The notes beneath the pieces are model-generated. The model ran no database searches, was not told the DNA's origin, and worked only from the letters and a program-made list of their open reading frames with translations. A stretch of DNA of 64,000 bases, taken from Agrobacterium vaccinii (GTDB lineage: Bacteria > Pseudomonadota > Alphaproteobacteria > Rhizobiales > Rhizobiaceae). A program made the position numbers and the translations under genes. This document shows, piece after piece, positions 44,525-52,448 of this stretch (position 1 is its first letter; every line of letters begins with the position of its first letter). The stretch covers positions 124,001-188,000 of the forward strand of contig NZ_CP054151.1 in NCBI RefSeq assembly GCF_021310995.1, written 5' to 3'.

Positions 44525-45490
44525 TTACACATCTGCCGCACCCGTCGCATGATCGAGGCTGGACAAAACCTCGTCCATAGAACGGCTCTGGGCAATCCAG
44601 AGATCTTCCGCCTGTTCCTGCGTCACGAGCCTGAGGCGGATCAGACTGCCGGTCACCGCCTGTGCCAGCCTCGGCAGATCAACGGAAGCGACGGTTGCGA
44701 TCTTCGGATAACCGCCGGTCGTCTGGCGCTCGGCCATCAGGATGATCGGGCGACCGGAAGCTGGCACCTGGATCGAGCCCATGACTGTGCCGTCGGACAC
44801 GATGTCATGGCCACCGGCCGCGACGATCTGCTGCCCGTCCAGAAACTGTGCCATGCGATCCCGGCTGCCGGAGACGACGAACGGCCCCCGCAGAAATTGT
44901 TGCCACGCGGCGGCATCGAAATGCTCCGCCTGCGGGCCTTTGATGACACGGATGGGGCCTGCGGAGCGGTGCAGAGGCGTGCAAAGAACCCTTTGCGGCG
45001 CGGCGAGTGCGCTATCGGGTGTCCCGCCGAGCGGCAAACTATCGCCAGGCTCAAGACGCCGACCGTCAAGACCCCCGATGCCCGAGCGCAGATGTGTCGA
45101 ACGCGCACCGAGGACCGGCTCGGTCTGAATGCCCCCGGAAAGCGCAAGATAGCCCCAGACGGCGTTGGTCAGAGCTCCAATGCGCAGGGTCTGACCCGGA
45201 AGCAGTTTGTGGCTCGCCCAGCAATCCACACGCTCGCCATCGACCGTGACCGACACTGCGCCACCGGTCACGGCGAAAAGCACCGGCTCGTCCACTTCAA
45301 ACTGGCCACCGACACTGGCGAACTCGATCAACGCATCGTCTTTGGCATTGCCTACGAGACGGTTCGCGATCAGCATCGCGACGCCATCCATGGGACCGGA
45401 CGCGGACACGCCCATCTGCACGAGACCAGTGCGACCGAGGTCTTGCACGGACGTCATTGGCCCGGCCTGATTGACGATCAGCGTGCTCAT
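44525..45490 (-). CDS. pxpC: 5-oxoprolinase subunit C (biotin-dependent carboxyltransferase-like, KipA family)
   Basis: A 321-residue subunit of the prokaryotic ATP-dependent 5-oxoprolinase, which converts 5-oxoproline to glutamate. The N-terminus VNQAGPMTSVQDLGRTGLVQMGVSASGPMD is the diagnostic opening, and SASGPMDGVAM and FLDGQQIV-like segments follow. GGAGGA precedes the ATG at 45490, which overlaps the pxpB stop. PxpB and PxpC act as a complex with PxpA, encoded here on the opposite strand. Confidence 0.9.
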   Translation of the reverse strand: MSTLIVNQAGPMTSVQDLGRTGLVQMGVSASGPMDGVAMLIANRLVGNAKDDALIEFASVGGQFEVDEPVLFAVTGGAVSVTVDGERVDCWASHKLLPGQTLRIGALTNAVWGYLALSGGIQTEPVLGARSTHLRSGIGGLDGRRLEPGDSLPLGGTPDSALAAPQRVLCTPLHRSAGPIRVIKGPQAEHFDAAAWQQFLRGPFVVSGSRDRMAQFLDGQQIVAAGGHDIVSDGTVMGSIQVPASGRPIILMAERQTTGGYPKIATVASVDLPRLAQAVTGSLIRLRLVTQEQAEDLWIAQSRSMDEVLSSLDHATGAADV

Positions 45491-46230
45491 GCGTCCTCCC
45501 ACTCAGTATGTGGGTTTCCTGCCGCGACAGCTGCATCCAGCTCGGCGGCCTCGTCGTGCTCGATCTGGCGAAACCGGACATGGTCGCCAGCCCTCAACAA
45601 AAAGGCATCGCTTCGGGTCGGATCAAACATCCTGATCGGCGTGCGACCTATGAAACGCCAACCGCTTGGCCCGTGAACCGAATTGATGCTCGCCTGCTTG
45701 CCACCAATTCCGATGGCGCTCGCCTCTATCCGCTGGCGCGGCACCGGAAGCCTTGGCGTATGCAATTTTTCCGGCAGGCCTCCCAGATAGGCAAATCCGG
45801 GCGCAAAGCCGATCATGTAAACGCGGTAATCCCCCGAGACATGCATGGCGATGACGTCTGCCACGCTTATTGCCTTCATCTCTGCCAAGTATTCCAGATC
45901 CATGCCGGGATCGCCGCCATAGACCACCGGCACGACGAGCCGCCGCCCGCGAGTTCCGTCAATACGAATGGCCGAAAGCCGCTCGATAAGGCGCACCGAA
46001 AGATTGCGGCCACGCACGATCAACGGATCATAGGAGACGAGCAACGACCGGTAGGTTGGCACCGTCTCGACTATTCCCGCGATTGCGTTCTGCCGAAGAT
46101 CCCTGGCCAGTGCCACGATGCGCATGTTCGTCTCTTCGGAAATCTCATCCGAGAGTTCGATGACGATGGCGCGATCACCGCTGGCGGCAATTCGCGGATA
46201 AGGCAAATGCGCGTTTTCAGACACTGTCAT
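45487..46230 (-). CDS. pxpB: 5-oxoprolinase subunit B (KipI family)
   Basis: A 247-residue partner of PxpC. The PRIAASGDRAIVIELSDEIS opening, the VPVVYGG segment, the YMIGFAPGFAYLGGLP hallmark and GGKQASINSVHGPSGWRFIGRTP are unmistakable for the family. The ATG at 46230 has GGGA at good spacing; an ATG 84 bases earlier lacks any ribosome site and adds a basic, non-family stretch. It is the first gene of the eight-gene minus-strand operon. Confidence 0.9.
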   Translation of the reverse strand: MTVSENAHLPYPRIAASGDRAIVIELSDEISEETNMRIVALARDLRQNAIAGIVETVPTYRSLLVSYDPLIVRGRNLSVRLIERLSAIRIDGTRGRRLVVPVVYGGDPGMDLEYLAEMKAISVADVIAMHVSGDYRVYMIGFAPGFAYLGGLPEKLHTPRLPVPRQRIEASAIGIGGKQASINSVHGPSGWRFIGRTPIRMFDPTRSDAFLLRAGDHVRFRQIEHDEAAELDAAVAAGNPHTEWEDA

Positions 46231-46318
46231 TTTCGTCCCAACTTCCGCCAGCGCCCTTTGCCTGTCTGCATCCTTAAGGGCACGGCGTATCCGCTTATTC
46301 TGTCTTGTTCCCATTGTC

Positions 46319-46365
46319 GGTGTAGATAAACAAGTCTAACAACCTCCTTGTCATTTCAGTACACC
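46319..46365. promoter_or_regulatory. Inverted TACACC-type motifs in the pxp divergent promoter region
   Basis: GGTGTAGATAAA at 46319-46330 and TTTCAGTACACC at 46354-46365 face each other, sharing the pattern TTT-N3-TACACC on opposite strands. The second is identical to the 12-mer at 37863. The region lies between divergent pxpB and pxpA. A further copy of the first form occurs at 48147-48158. Confidence 0.5.
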
Positions 46366-46454
46366 AATTGTATGTCAAGACTGCTTTACGGTTATGATCG
46401 GCAATTTCGATTGAGCGGACCTGACTTCTGAATGGCTAAAACGGGATGATCCAC

Positions 46455-47228
46455 ATGCCTACGATCGACCTTAATTGCGACATGGGAGAAAGCTTCGGCG
46501 CCTACAAGATTGGCGACGACACAGCCATGATGGGTATCATCACCACCGCAAACATCGCCTGCGGTTTTCATGCGGGCGACCCGAGTGTAATGCGCGATAC
46601 AATCGTCTCCGCACGCGAAAAGGGAGTGGCAATCGGCGCGCATCCCTCATTCATGGATCTTTACGGCTTCGGCAGGCGCCGCATTTCTGGCGAACGCCCT
46701 GAAGATATCGAGGCGCAGATTATCTATCAGATCGCCGCCATTCAGGGCATGGCGACGACACTTGGCTGGCCGATCACCCATGTGAAGACCCACGGCTCGC
46801 TCGGCAATATGGCCGCCGAAGACGAGGCATTGGCGAAGGTCTGCGTCCAGGCAATCAAGGCGGTCGATCCAACCCTCATCTTCATTACTCTTCCCTATTC
46901 CCAGACGATGCGCGCTGCCGAAGCAACTGGCCTTAGCGTTGCCTGCGAGGTCTATGCCGATCGCCGCTATCTCGACAACGGCATGCTTGCGCCGCGCCAG
47001 ATGGAAGGCTCGGTGATCCATGATCTATCGGCGAGTGTCGATCAGGTTCTTTCGATGGTTTGCGACAACAGGATCCCGACCATCAACGGATCGCATCTCT
47101 CGGTCGATGCGGCAACCGTTTGCATCCATGGCGACACGCCGGGCGCACCGGCAACCGCGTGGGCCTTGCGCAACAAGCTGACCGAATCAGGCGTCACCAT
47201 TGCACCATTTACCAAACCAAAGATGTGA
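46455..47228 (+). CDS. pxpA: 5-oxoprolinase subunit A (LamB/YcsF family)
   Basis: A 257-residue protein of the LamB/YcsF family. IDLNCDMGESFGAYKIGDD, NIACGFHAGDP, GAHPSFMDLYGFGRR and VKTHGSLGNMAA are the characteristic blocks. PxpA probably performs the hydrolytic or ring-opening half of the 5-oxoprolinase reaction with PxpBC. The second ATG (46455) is preferred because GGGATG lies just upstream; a first ATG is nine bases earlier. It is separated from pxpBC by a divergent promoter, unlike the usual contiguous pxpABC order. Confidence 0.9.
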   Translation: MPTIDLNCDMGESFGAYKIGDDTAMMGIITTANIACGFHAGDPSVMRDTIVSAREKGVAIGAHPSFMDLYGFGRRRISGERPEDIEAQIIYQIAAIQGMATTLGWPITHVKTHGSLGNMAAEDEALAKVCVQAIKAVDPTLIFITLPYSQTMRAAEATGLSVACEVYADRRYLDNGMLAPRQMEGSVIHDLSASVDQVLSMVCDNRIPTINGSHLSVDAATVCIHGDTPGAPATAWALRNKLTESGVTIAPFTKPKM

Positions 47229-47241
47229 AAGGGCCTCACCA

Positions 47242-48096
47242 TTGTCTCGTATTGTCTACCTGAACGGCGAGTGGCTGCCGGAAGCGGATGCCAAGGTCTC
47301 GATTTTTGATCGCGGCTTTCTGTTTGCCGACTCAATCTATGAAGTAACCGGCGTCGTCGGTGGCAAGCTGATCGAATATGAGGGCCATTCTGCCCGCTTG
47401 CAGCGTTCAACGGCGGAACTTGGCATCACCTGCCCGCTGTCACCGGAACAACTGCTCGAAGTCCACCGCGAAATCGTCCGTCGCAATGATCTGAAGGAAG
47501 GCCTGATTTACCTACAAATCTCGCGCGGCACCGCCGACCGCGATTTCGCCTATCCGGTTGACCCGACGCCGACCTTGACGCTTTTCACCCAGGCAAAGGC
47601 GGTTCTTGACAATCCGCGTGTAAAGACAGGCATCTCGGTCGCTCTCGTCCCCGATCTGCGCTGGGGACGCCGCGATATCAAGACGGTACAGCTTCTTTAT
47701 CCTTCCATGGCAAAGATGGAAGCCGCCGCAAAGGGCGCTGACGATGCCTGGCTAGTGGAAAACGGGTTCGTGACCGAGGCAAGCTCGGCAACGGCCCATA
47801 TCATCACCAAAAACGGCACGCTGATCACACGCGAACTGTCGCACGCGATCCTGCACGGCATCACCCGCGCCAGCGTTCTCGATATCGCCAAAGAGGCAGG
47901 CATCGCTTACGAAGAACGCGCTTTCACGCCCGAAGAAGCGCTGGATGCAGCGGAAGCCTTCATCACCTCCGCCACAAGTTTCGTTCTGCCGGTCGTTGCC
48001 ATTGACGGCAAGGCAATCGGTGACGGCAAGCCTGGTCCGCTGACACTGAAGCTGCGTCAACTTTACGTGAAACAGAAGACGGCAAGCGCCATCTAA
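47242..48096 (+). CDS. D-amino acid aminotransferase (class IV)
   Basis: A 284-residue pyridoxal-phosphate enzyme. The opening VYLNGEWLPEADAKVSIFDRGFLFADSIYEV, the PLP Lys in DIKTVQLLYPSMAKMEA and VTEASSATAHII match D-alanine/D-amino acid transaminases rather than branched-chain ones. It would pass an amino group from a D-amino acid to a 2-keto acid. The start is TTG at 47242 with AAAGGG nine bases upstream. It follows pxpA by 13 bases. With the D-hydantoinase and D-carbamoylase downstream it supplies a logical end step. Confidence 0.86.
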   Translation: MSRIVYLNGEWLPEADAKVSIFDRGFLFADSIYEVTGVVGGKLIEYEGHSARLQRSTAELGITCPLSPEQLLEVHREIVRRNDLKEGLIYLQISRGTADRDFAYPVDPTPTLTLFTQAKAVLDNPRVKTGISVALVPDLRWGRRDIKTVQLLYPSMAKMEAAAKGADDAWLVENGFVTEASSATAHIITKNGTLITRELSHAILHGITRASVLDIAKEAGIAYEERAFTPEEALDAAEAFITSATSFVLPVVAIDGKAIGDGKPGPLTLKLRQLYVKQKTASAI

Positions 48097-48102
48097 GTTT
48101 TA

Positions 48103-48128
48103 GTTGCCGCCCTCTCGCGGGCGGCAAC
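48103..48128 (+). terminator. Strong hairpin after the aminotransferase gene
   Basis: GTTGCCGCCC and GGGCGGCAAC form a perfect 10-base stem with a six-base loop, seven bases after the stop. No T-run follows, so it may act as an mRNA end or a Rho-independent terminator of weak type. Confidence 0.55.
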
Positions 48129-48146
48129 GCGACAAAACCGTGTCAC

Positions 48147-48300
48147 TTTATCTACACCCATTTGGTGATAGCCAGCCTGTCGCTGCTGGCGGTCAAGCGG
48201 CAAAAGGAAAGGGCGCCGCATCATTCCACACGGAACCCGACGGTTCTACGACCTATATGAAAAACGTATAATTCTAATTCTATTATAATTAAAAATTATA
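48147..48300. promoter_or_regulatory. Control region of the hydantoin transporter operon
   Basis: TTTATCTACACC at 48147-48158 is the same 12-mer (reverse complement) as at 46319-46330. Further on, TATAATT-AAA-AATTATA at 48284-48300 is a perfect 7-base inverted repeat in very AT-rich sequence; its left arm also resembles a -10 box. Both could control the importer/hydantoinase operon. The LysR protein at the operon end is one candidate regulator. Confidence 0.4.
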
Positions 48301-48379
48301 TTGCAGTGCGGAAAATTCGATGGAACTATGCCCATAACAAGGGTCGCTAAAGGCCTGGACCACCAGTAGGAGAACATCG

Positions 48380-49231
48380 ATGAAACCCTTGATAAAGGCC
48401 GGCATTGTCGGCTTATCGACGCTTTTTGCCTGCAATTCGGCCTTCGCGCTCGGAGATCCCATCAAGACTGCGATCGACGCGACCTTCGCGCCGCACGCCA
48501 TGCCAACCCTCGATGGCAAGATCGAGGGCTTCAACGTCGACATGGCCAATCTGATCGGTGACCGCCTCGGCAAAAAGGTCGATCTGACCGGCGCCCAGTT
48601 TTCCGGCCTCATCCCGGCACTCCAGGCTGGCACATATGATTTTCTGGTTGCACCGGTAACGGTCAACAAGGAGCGGGCTGCCAACCTTCTTTTCACCGAA
48701 GGCTTCATGGATACGAATTTCGCCTTCGTCGTCCCGGCAAACTCACCGGAATACAAGACCCTTGAGAACTTCAAAGGCAAGACGATCGCCGTCAACAAGG
48801 GCTCGGCCTATGACAGCTTCCTGCGTGAGAAGGAAAAGGAATTTGGCTGGAAGGTCGAGAGCTATGGCACCAATACGGATGCCGTTGCAGCCGTGATAGC
48901 AGGTCGCGCAGATGCCAATCTCGCTGGCAACACGGTTGCTGCGTGGTCTGTCAAGCAGAACCCGCGCCTCAAGCTGTCGTATGAATACGCCACAGGGCTC
49001 GTCTGGGCGATTTCCTTCCGCAAAGGCGACGAGCAAAATCGCGATCTGGTGGACCGGGCAATCGAATGCCTCAAGCTGGATGGCTCCATGGCAAAGCTTT
49101 CCGAAAAGTGGTTCGGCGTAACCCCGGTGGCGGGCACAACGATCGTCACACCGAGTAAGGGTTTCGGCACACCTGGCTTCGAGGGCTACCAGGATGACGA
49201 CCATACGGCATCCTGCGACAATCTGAAGTAG
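48380..49231 (+). CDS. Amino acid ABC transporter periplasmic binding protein
   Basis: A 283-residue family 3 binding protein. The Sec signal occupies residues 1-24 (ending NSAFALGD). EGFNVDMANLIGDRLGKKVDL and AGTYDFLVAPVTVNKERA are typical. GTNTDAVAAVIAGRADANL fits the second lobe. The tail beyond FGVTP (about 30 residues, with a Cys near the end) is longer than usual. It starts the operon whose enzymes open hydantoins, so a hydantoin, N-carbamoyl acid or ureido acid is a reasonable ligand guess. Confidence 0.9.
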   Translation: MKPLIKAGIVGLSTLFACNSAFALGDPIKTAIDATFAPHAMPTLDGKIEGFNVDMANLIGDRLGKKVDLTGAQFSGLIPALQAGTYDFLVAPVTVNKERAANLLFTEGFMDTNFAFVVPANSPEYKTLENFKGKTIAVNKGSAYDSFLREKEKEFGWKVESYGTNTDAVAAVIAGRADANLAGNTVAAWSVKQNPRLKLSYEYATGLVWAISFRKGDEQNRDLVDRAIECLKLDGSMAKLSEKWFGVTPVAGTTIVTPSKGFGTPGFEGYQDDDHTASCDNLK

Positions 49232-49247
49232 CCACCGGATCGTGGAC

Positions 49248-49306
49248 GGGCGGGACCTCCCACTCGCCTGTTCACACTCATTTTCAAACAAGGACGCGAC
49301 CCGCCC
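49248..49306 (+). other. Intergenic inverted repeats between binding-protein and ATPase genes
   Basis: GGGCGGG (49248-49254) can pair with CCCGCCC (49300-49306) across a 45-base loop, and a small GTCCC/GGGAC hairpin follows at 49338-49350. The 159-base gap otherwise shows nothing. Folding here could raise binding-protein expression over the membrane subunits. Confidence 0.35.
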
Positions 49307-49390
49307 TCGCAGGCCGTGTCCAAGGGTGCTCGCTCGCGTCCCATCGGGACCACCTTCCCGCGTTGCAACGTGCCTGTTGGAGTATCCTGA

Positions 49391-50134
49391 ATGGCCCATC
49401 GCCCTATGCTGGAAATCGTATCGCTGGAAAAGCGTTTCGGTCCCAACACCATTCTCAAGAAGATCGACCTGAGGGTTGCGCAAGGCGAGCTCGTCTTCGT
49501 CATCGGCCCGTCAGGTTCGGGCAAAAGCACGATGCTGCGCTGCTGCAATCGCCTGGAAGAACCGACATCCGGCGATATCATTGTCGATGGCCGCAACATC
49601 ATGGCCGGGACGCGCCGCGATCTCGACCGCATGCGGTTGCAGATCGGGATGGTTTTTCAGGGCTTTCACCTCTACCCGCATATGACCGTGCTGAAGAATG
49701 TCACGCTGGCCCAGCGCAAGGCGCTGAAGCGCAGCAAGGATGAAGCCGATGCACGCGCAATGGACATGCTCGATCAGGTCGGAATGGCGCACAAGGCGGA
49801 CGCCTATCCAGGCGAGCTCTCCGGTGGTCAGCAGCAGCGCGTCGCCATTGCCCGCGCGCTGGCGCTGGACCCGAAAGTCATGCTTTTCGACGAGCCCACT
49901 TCGGCGCTTGACCCGGAACTCGTCGGCTCGGTCCTCAAAGTGATGAAGGACCTCAAGTCCAAAGGCATGACGATGGTCGTCGTCAGCCATGAAATGGGCT
50001 TTGCTCGCGAGACTGCCGATCGTGTCGTCTTCATGGATGGCGGTCTGGTCGTCGAACAGGGTCCGCCGGACGAGATTTTCGGCGCACCGAAGGCCGAGCG
50101 CACACGCGCTTTTCTCTCGCGCGTTTCTGGGTAG
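49391..50134 (+). CDS. Amino acid ABC transporter ATP-binding protein
   Basis: A 247-residue ATPase with Walker [10 protein letters not shown] (39-47), [12 protein letters not shown] at the Q-loop, [15 protein letters not shown] and [14 protein letters not shown]. The variation FQGFH instead of FQQYN is common in GlnQ relatives. It belongs to the importer formed with the binding protein before and the two permeases after it. Confidence 0.94.
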   Translation: MAHRPMLEIVSLEKRFGPNTILKKIDLRVAQGELVFVIGPSGSGKSTMLRCCNRLEEPTSGDIIVDGRNIMAGTRRDLDRMRLQIGMVFQGFHLYPHMTVLKNVTLAQRKALKRSKDEADARAMDMLDQVGMAHKADAYPGELSGGQQQRVAIARALALDPKVMLFDEPTSALDPELVGSVLKVMKDLKSKGMTMVVVSHEMGFARETADRVVFMDGGLVVEQGPPDEIFGAPKAERTRAFLSRVSG

Positions 50135-50139
50135 GTGTG

Positions 50140-50814
50140 ATGGACAGGTTTCTTCAAACCTTCTTCAACCCGATGGTGATGGCGCAATATACGCCGGACA
50201 TCATCGCTGGCGTCTGGGTGACGCTCCAGATCGCCACCGCCGTTATCGTCGCCGGCATCGGGGCCGGACTGCTGCTCGCCTGTCTGCGCAGCTACCGCAT
50301 CAGGACGTTGAATTTTTTCATCATCTGTTTTGCCGACATTTTCCGCGCCCTGCCTTCGCTTGTCGTCATCCTGATCCTCTATTTCGGCTTTCCCTCGATT
50401 GGCATACAGCTTTCGGGCCCGATGGTGCTCTTCATCGTGCTGGCAGCGACGCTTGCCGCCTTTGCCGAGGAAATCTTTTGGGCGGGCATCCTGTCGGTTG
50501 AAAAGGGGCAGTGGGAAGCTGGCATCGCTACGGGTCTCGGCTTTACCCGTACCCTCGCCTATGTCGCCCTGCCCCAAGCGGTCAGACTCGCCATTCCGCC
50601 GCTCGTCAACCGCGTCCTTGCTATCACCAAGATGACTGCCCTGGGTTCTGCCATCGGCGTGTCGGAAATCCTGTCGAGCGCCACGACAGCGCAGAGCTTT
50701 TCAGGCAGCGCCACGCCGCTCACCATGTCGGTCGTCGCCTATCTGGTGATTTTCCTGCCCATGGTCATCGCTGCCCGCTGGCTGGAAAGCCGCACAGCCT
50801 GGAAGAAGCGGTAG
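50140..50814 (+). CDS. Amino acid ABC transporter permease
   Basis: A 224-residue permease of the HisM family. DIFRALPSLVVILILYFGFP is the conserved segment, and AEEIFWAGILSVEKGQWEAGIATGLGF the coupling loop. The ATG at 50140 follows GGGTAGG; an in-frame GTG one codon before is less favoured. Five bases separate it from the ATPase gene. Confidence 0.9.
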   Translation: MDRFLQTFFNPMVMAQYTPDIIAGVWVTLQIATAVIVAGIGAGLLLACLRSYRIRTLNFFIICFADIFRALPSLVVILILYFGFPSIGIQLSGPMVLFIVLAATLAAFAEEIFWAGILSVEKGQWEAGIATGLGFTRTLAYVALPQAVRLAIPPLVNRVLAITKMTALGSAIGVSEILSSATTAQSFSGSATPLTMSVVAYLVIFLPMVIAARWLESRTAWKKR

Positions 50815-50824
50815 GAGGGTGGAC

Positions 50825-51490
50825 ATGGATATTTTTCTCGACCAGTTCTTCAATATCGAGATCATGCGCAAGTCGCTGCCGCTTTTGCTCACCGGCCTAT
50901 GGACGACATTGCAGCTTTGTGGCGCGGTGATCCTGCTCGGGCTTATCGGCGGCCTGTTCGTTGCACTCGGCAACCTGAGTGAACGTCGCTGGCTTCGCTG
51001 GATCTCGATTGCGTATACTGATCTTTTTCGCGCACTCCCCCCGCTGGTTCTGTTGATCTTTATATATGCTGGACTGCCTTTCGCCGGCATCAACATATCG
51101 CCCTTCGCCGCTGTCGTCATCGCCTTCCTGCTCAACAACTCCTCCTATTATGCGGAGGTCTATCGTGCAGGCCTTCTCTCCGTCGCCAAGGGGCAATGGG
51201 AAGCGGCGCAATCGACTGGCCTTAATCCAGCGCAGACGCTCATCCATATCGTCCTGCCACAGGCGGTGCGCAACGTCCTGCCCGACCTGTTGTCGAACAC
51301 AGTGGAGGTGGTGAAGTTGACCTCGCTTGCCTCCGTCATTTCGCTGTCTGAGCTCCTCTACAATGCTGGCATGGCCCGCTCGGTGACCTACAATGCTTCA
51401 CCGCTCGTATTGGCAGCTCTCATTTATCTCGTGCTGCTGTGGCCGCTGGTGCGGCTCGTCAGCCATTTCCAGCGGCGTTTAGCCGCCTAA
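50825..51490 (+). CDS. Amino acid ABC transporter permease
   Basis: A 221-residue permease. TDLFRALPPLVLLIFIYAG and the loop YYAEVYRAGLLSVAKGQWEAAQSTGL identify it as the second channel subunit. GGAGGG ends five bases before the ATG at 50825, which is preferred over the GTG at 50819. The N-carbamoyl-D-amino acid hydrolase gene follows after 20 bases. Confidence 0.9.
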   Translation: MDIFLDQFFNIEIMRKSLPLLLTGLWTTLQLCGAVILLGLIGGLFVALGNLSERRWLRWISIAYTDLFRALPPLVLLIFIYAGLPFAGINISPFAAVVIAFLLNNSSYYAEVYRAGLLSVAKGQWEAAQSTGLNPAQTLIHIVLPQAVRNVLPDLLSNTVEVVKLTSLASVISLSELLYNAGMARSVTYNASPLVLAALIYLVLLWPLVRLVSHFQRRLAA

Positions 51491-51510
51491 TCGCTTCGAA
51501 AGGAACACCA

Positions 51511-52437
51511 ATGACTGTCATGAAGATTGCGGGTGCACAACTCGGCGCCATCCAGAAGGCCGACAGCCGCGAAAGTGTCGTCAAACGCATGATCGCACTG
51601 CTTGATGAGGCAGCCGCAAAGGGGGCCAATCTGGTCATTTACCCGGAATTGGCACTCACCACTTTCTTTCCCCGCTGGTATATGGAAAACCAGGCCGAGA
51701 TCGATTTCTGGTTCGAAACGGAAATGCCGAATTCGGCCACACAGCCTCTCTTCGACCACGCCCGCGATCTCAACATCGCGATCACTTTCGGTTACGCTGA
51801 AAAGACGCCGGACGGCCACTACTACAATACTTCGATCATCACGGACCGGCATGCCAACATCGTCGGAAAATATCGCAAGATCCATCTTCCCGGTCATTCC
51901 GAATACGATACGCAACGCGCTTTTCAACATCTGGAAAAGCGGTATTTCGAACCAGGCGATCTCGGCTTCAATGTCTGGCGCAACGAAGGCGTTGTCATGG
52001 GCATGGCGATCTGCAACGACAGACGCTGGCCGGAAACGTTCCGTTGCATGGGTCTGCAGGGCGTCGAACTGGTAGCGATCGGCTACAACACGCCTTCGGT
52101 AAATGCCCAGATGAGCGACGAGGGACTGGACAAGCGACTGTTTCACTCGGAACTGTCGCTGCAAGCCGGTGCCTACCAGAACGCGACCTATGTTGTCGGC
52201 GTCGCCAAGGCGGGAGTCGAGGACGGCCATCCGCTGATGGGCGGCTCAATCATCGTTGATCCGGATGGCTTCATCCTGGCAAAGGCCATGACCGAGGAAG
52301 ACGAACTGATCATCGCCGAATGCGACTTCGCCAAATGCGATTTCGGCAAGAAGACGATCTTTGATTTCGAACGCCATCGTCGTATCGAGCACTATGGCCG
52401 TATAACGAGCCAGACTGGCGCAATCGTCGAAGTGTGA
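51511..52437 (+). CDS. N-carbamoyl-D-amino acid hydrolase
   Basis: A 308-residue nitrilase-superfamily amidase that releases a free D-amino acid, CO2 and ammonia from N-carbamoyl-D-amino acids. The catalytic triad is E46 (YPELALTTFFPRW), K123 (YRKIHLPGH) and C168 (AICNDRRWPE). HLEKRYFEPGDLGF and the QAGAYQN stretch match, from memory, the well-known Agrobacterium enzyme closely. AAGGA precedes the ATG at 51511. The D-hydantoinase gene downstream supplies its substrate. Confidence 0.93.
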   Translation: MTVMKIAGAQLGAIQKADSRESVVKRMIALLDEAAAKGANLVIYPELALTTFFPRWYMENQAEIDFWFETEMPNSATQPLFDHARDLNIAITFGYAEKTPDGHYYNTSIITDRHANIVGKYRKIHLPGHSEYDTQRAFQHLEKRYFEPGDLGFNVWRNEGVVMGMAICNDRRWPETFRCMGLQGVELVAIGYNTPSVNAQMSDEGLDKRLFHSELSLQAGAYQNATYVVGVAKAGVEDGHPLMGGSIIVDPDGFILAKAMTEEDELIIAECDFAKCDFGKKTIFDFERHRRIEHYGRITSQTGAIVEV

Positions 52438-52448
52438 GGAACAGCGTC

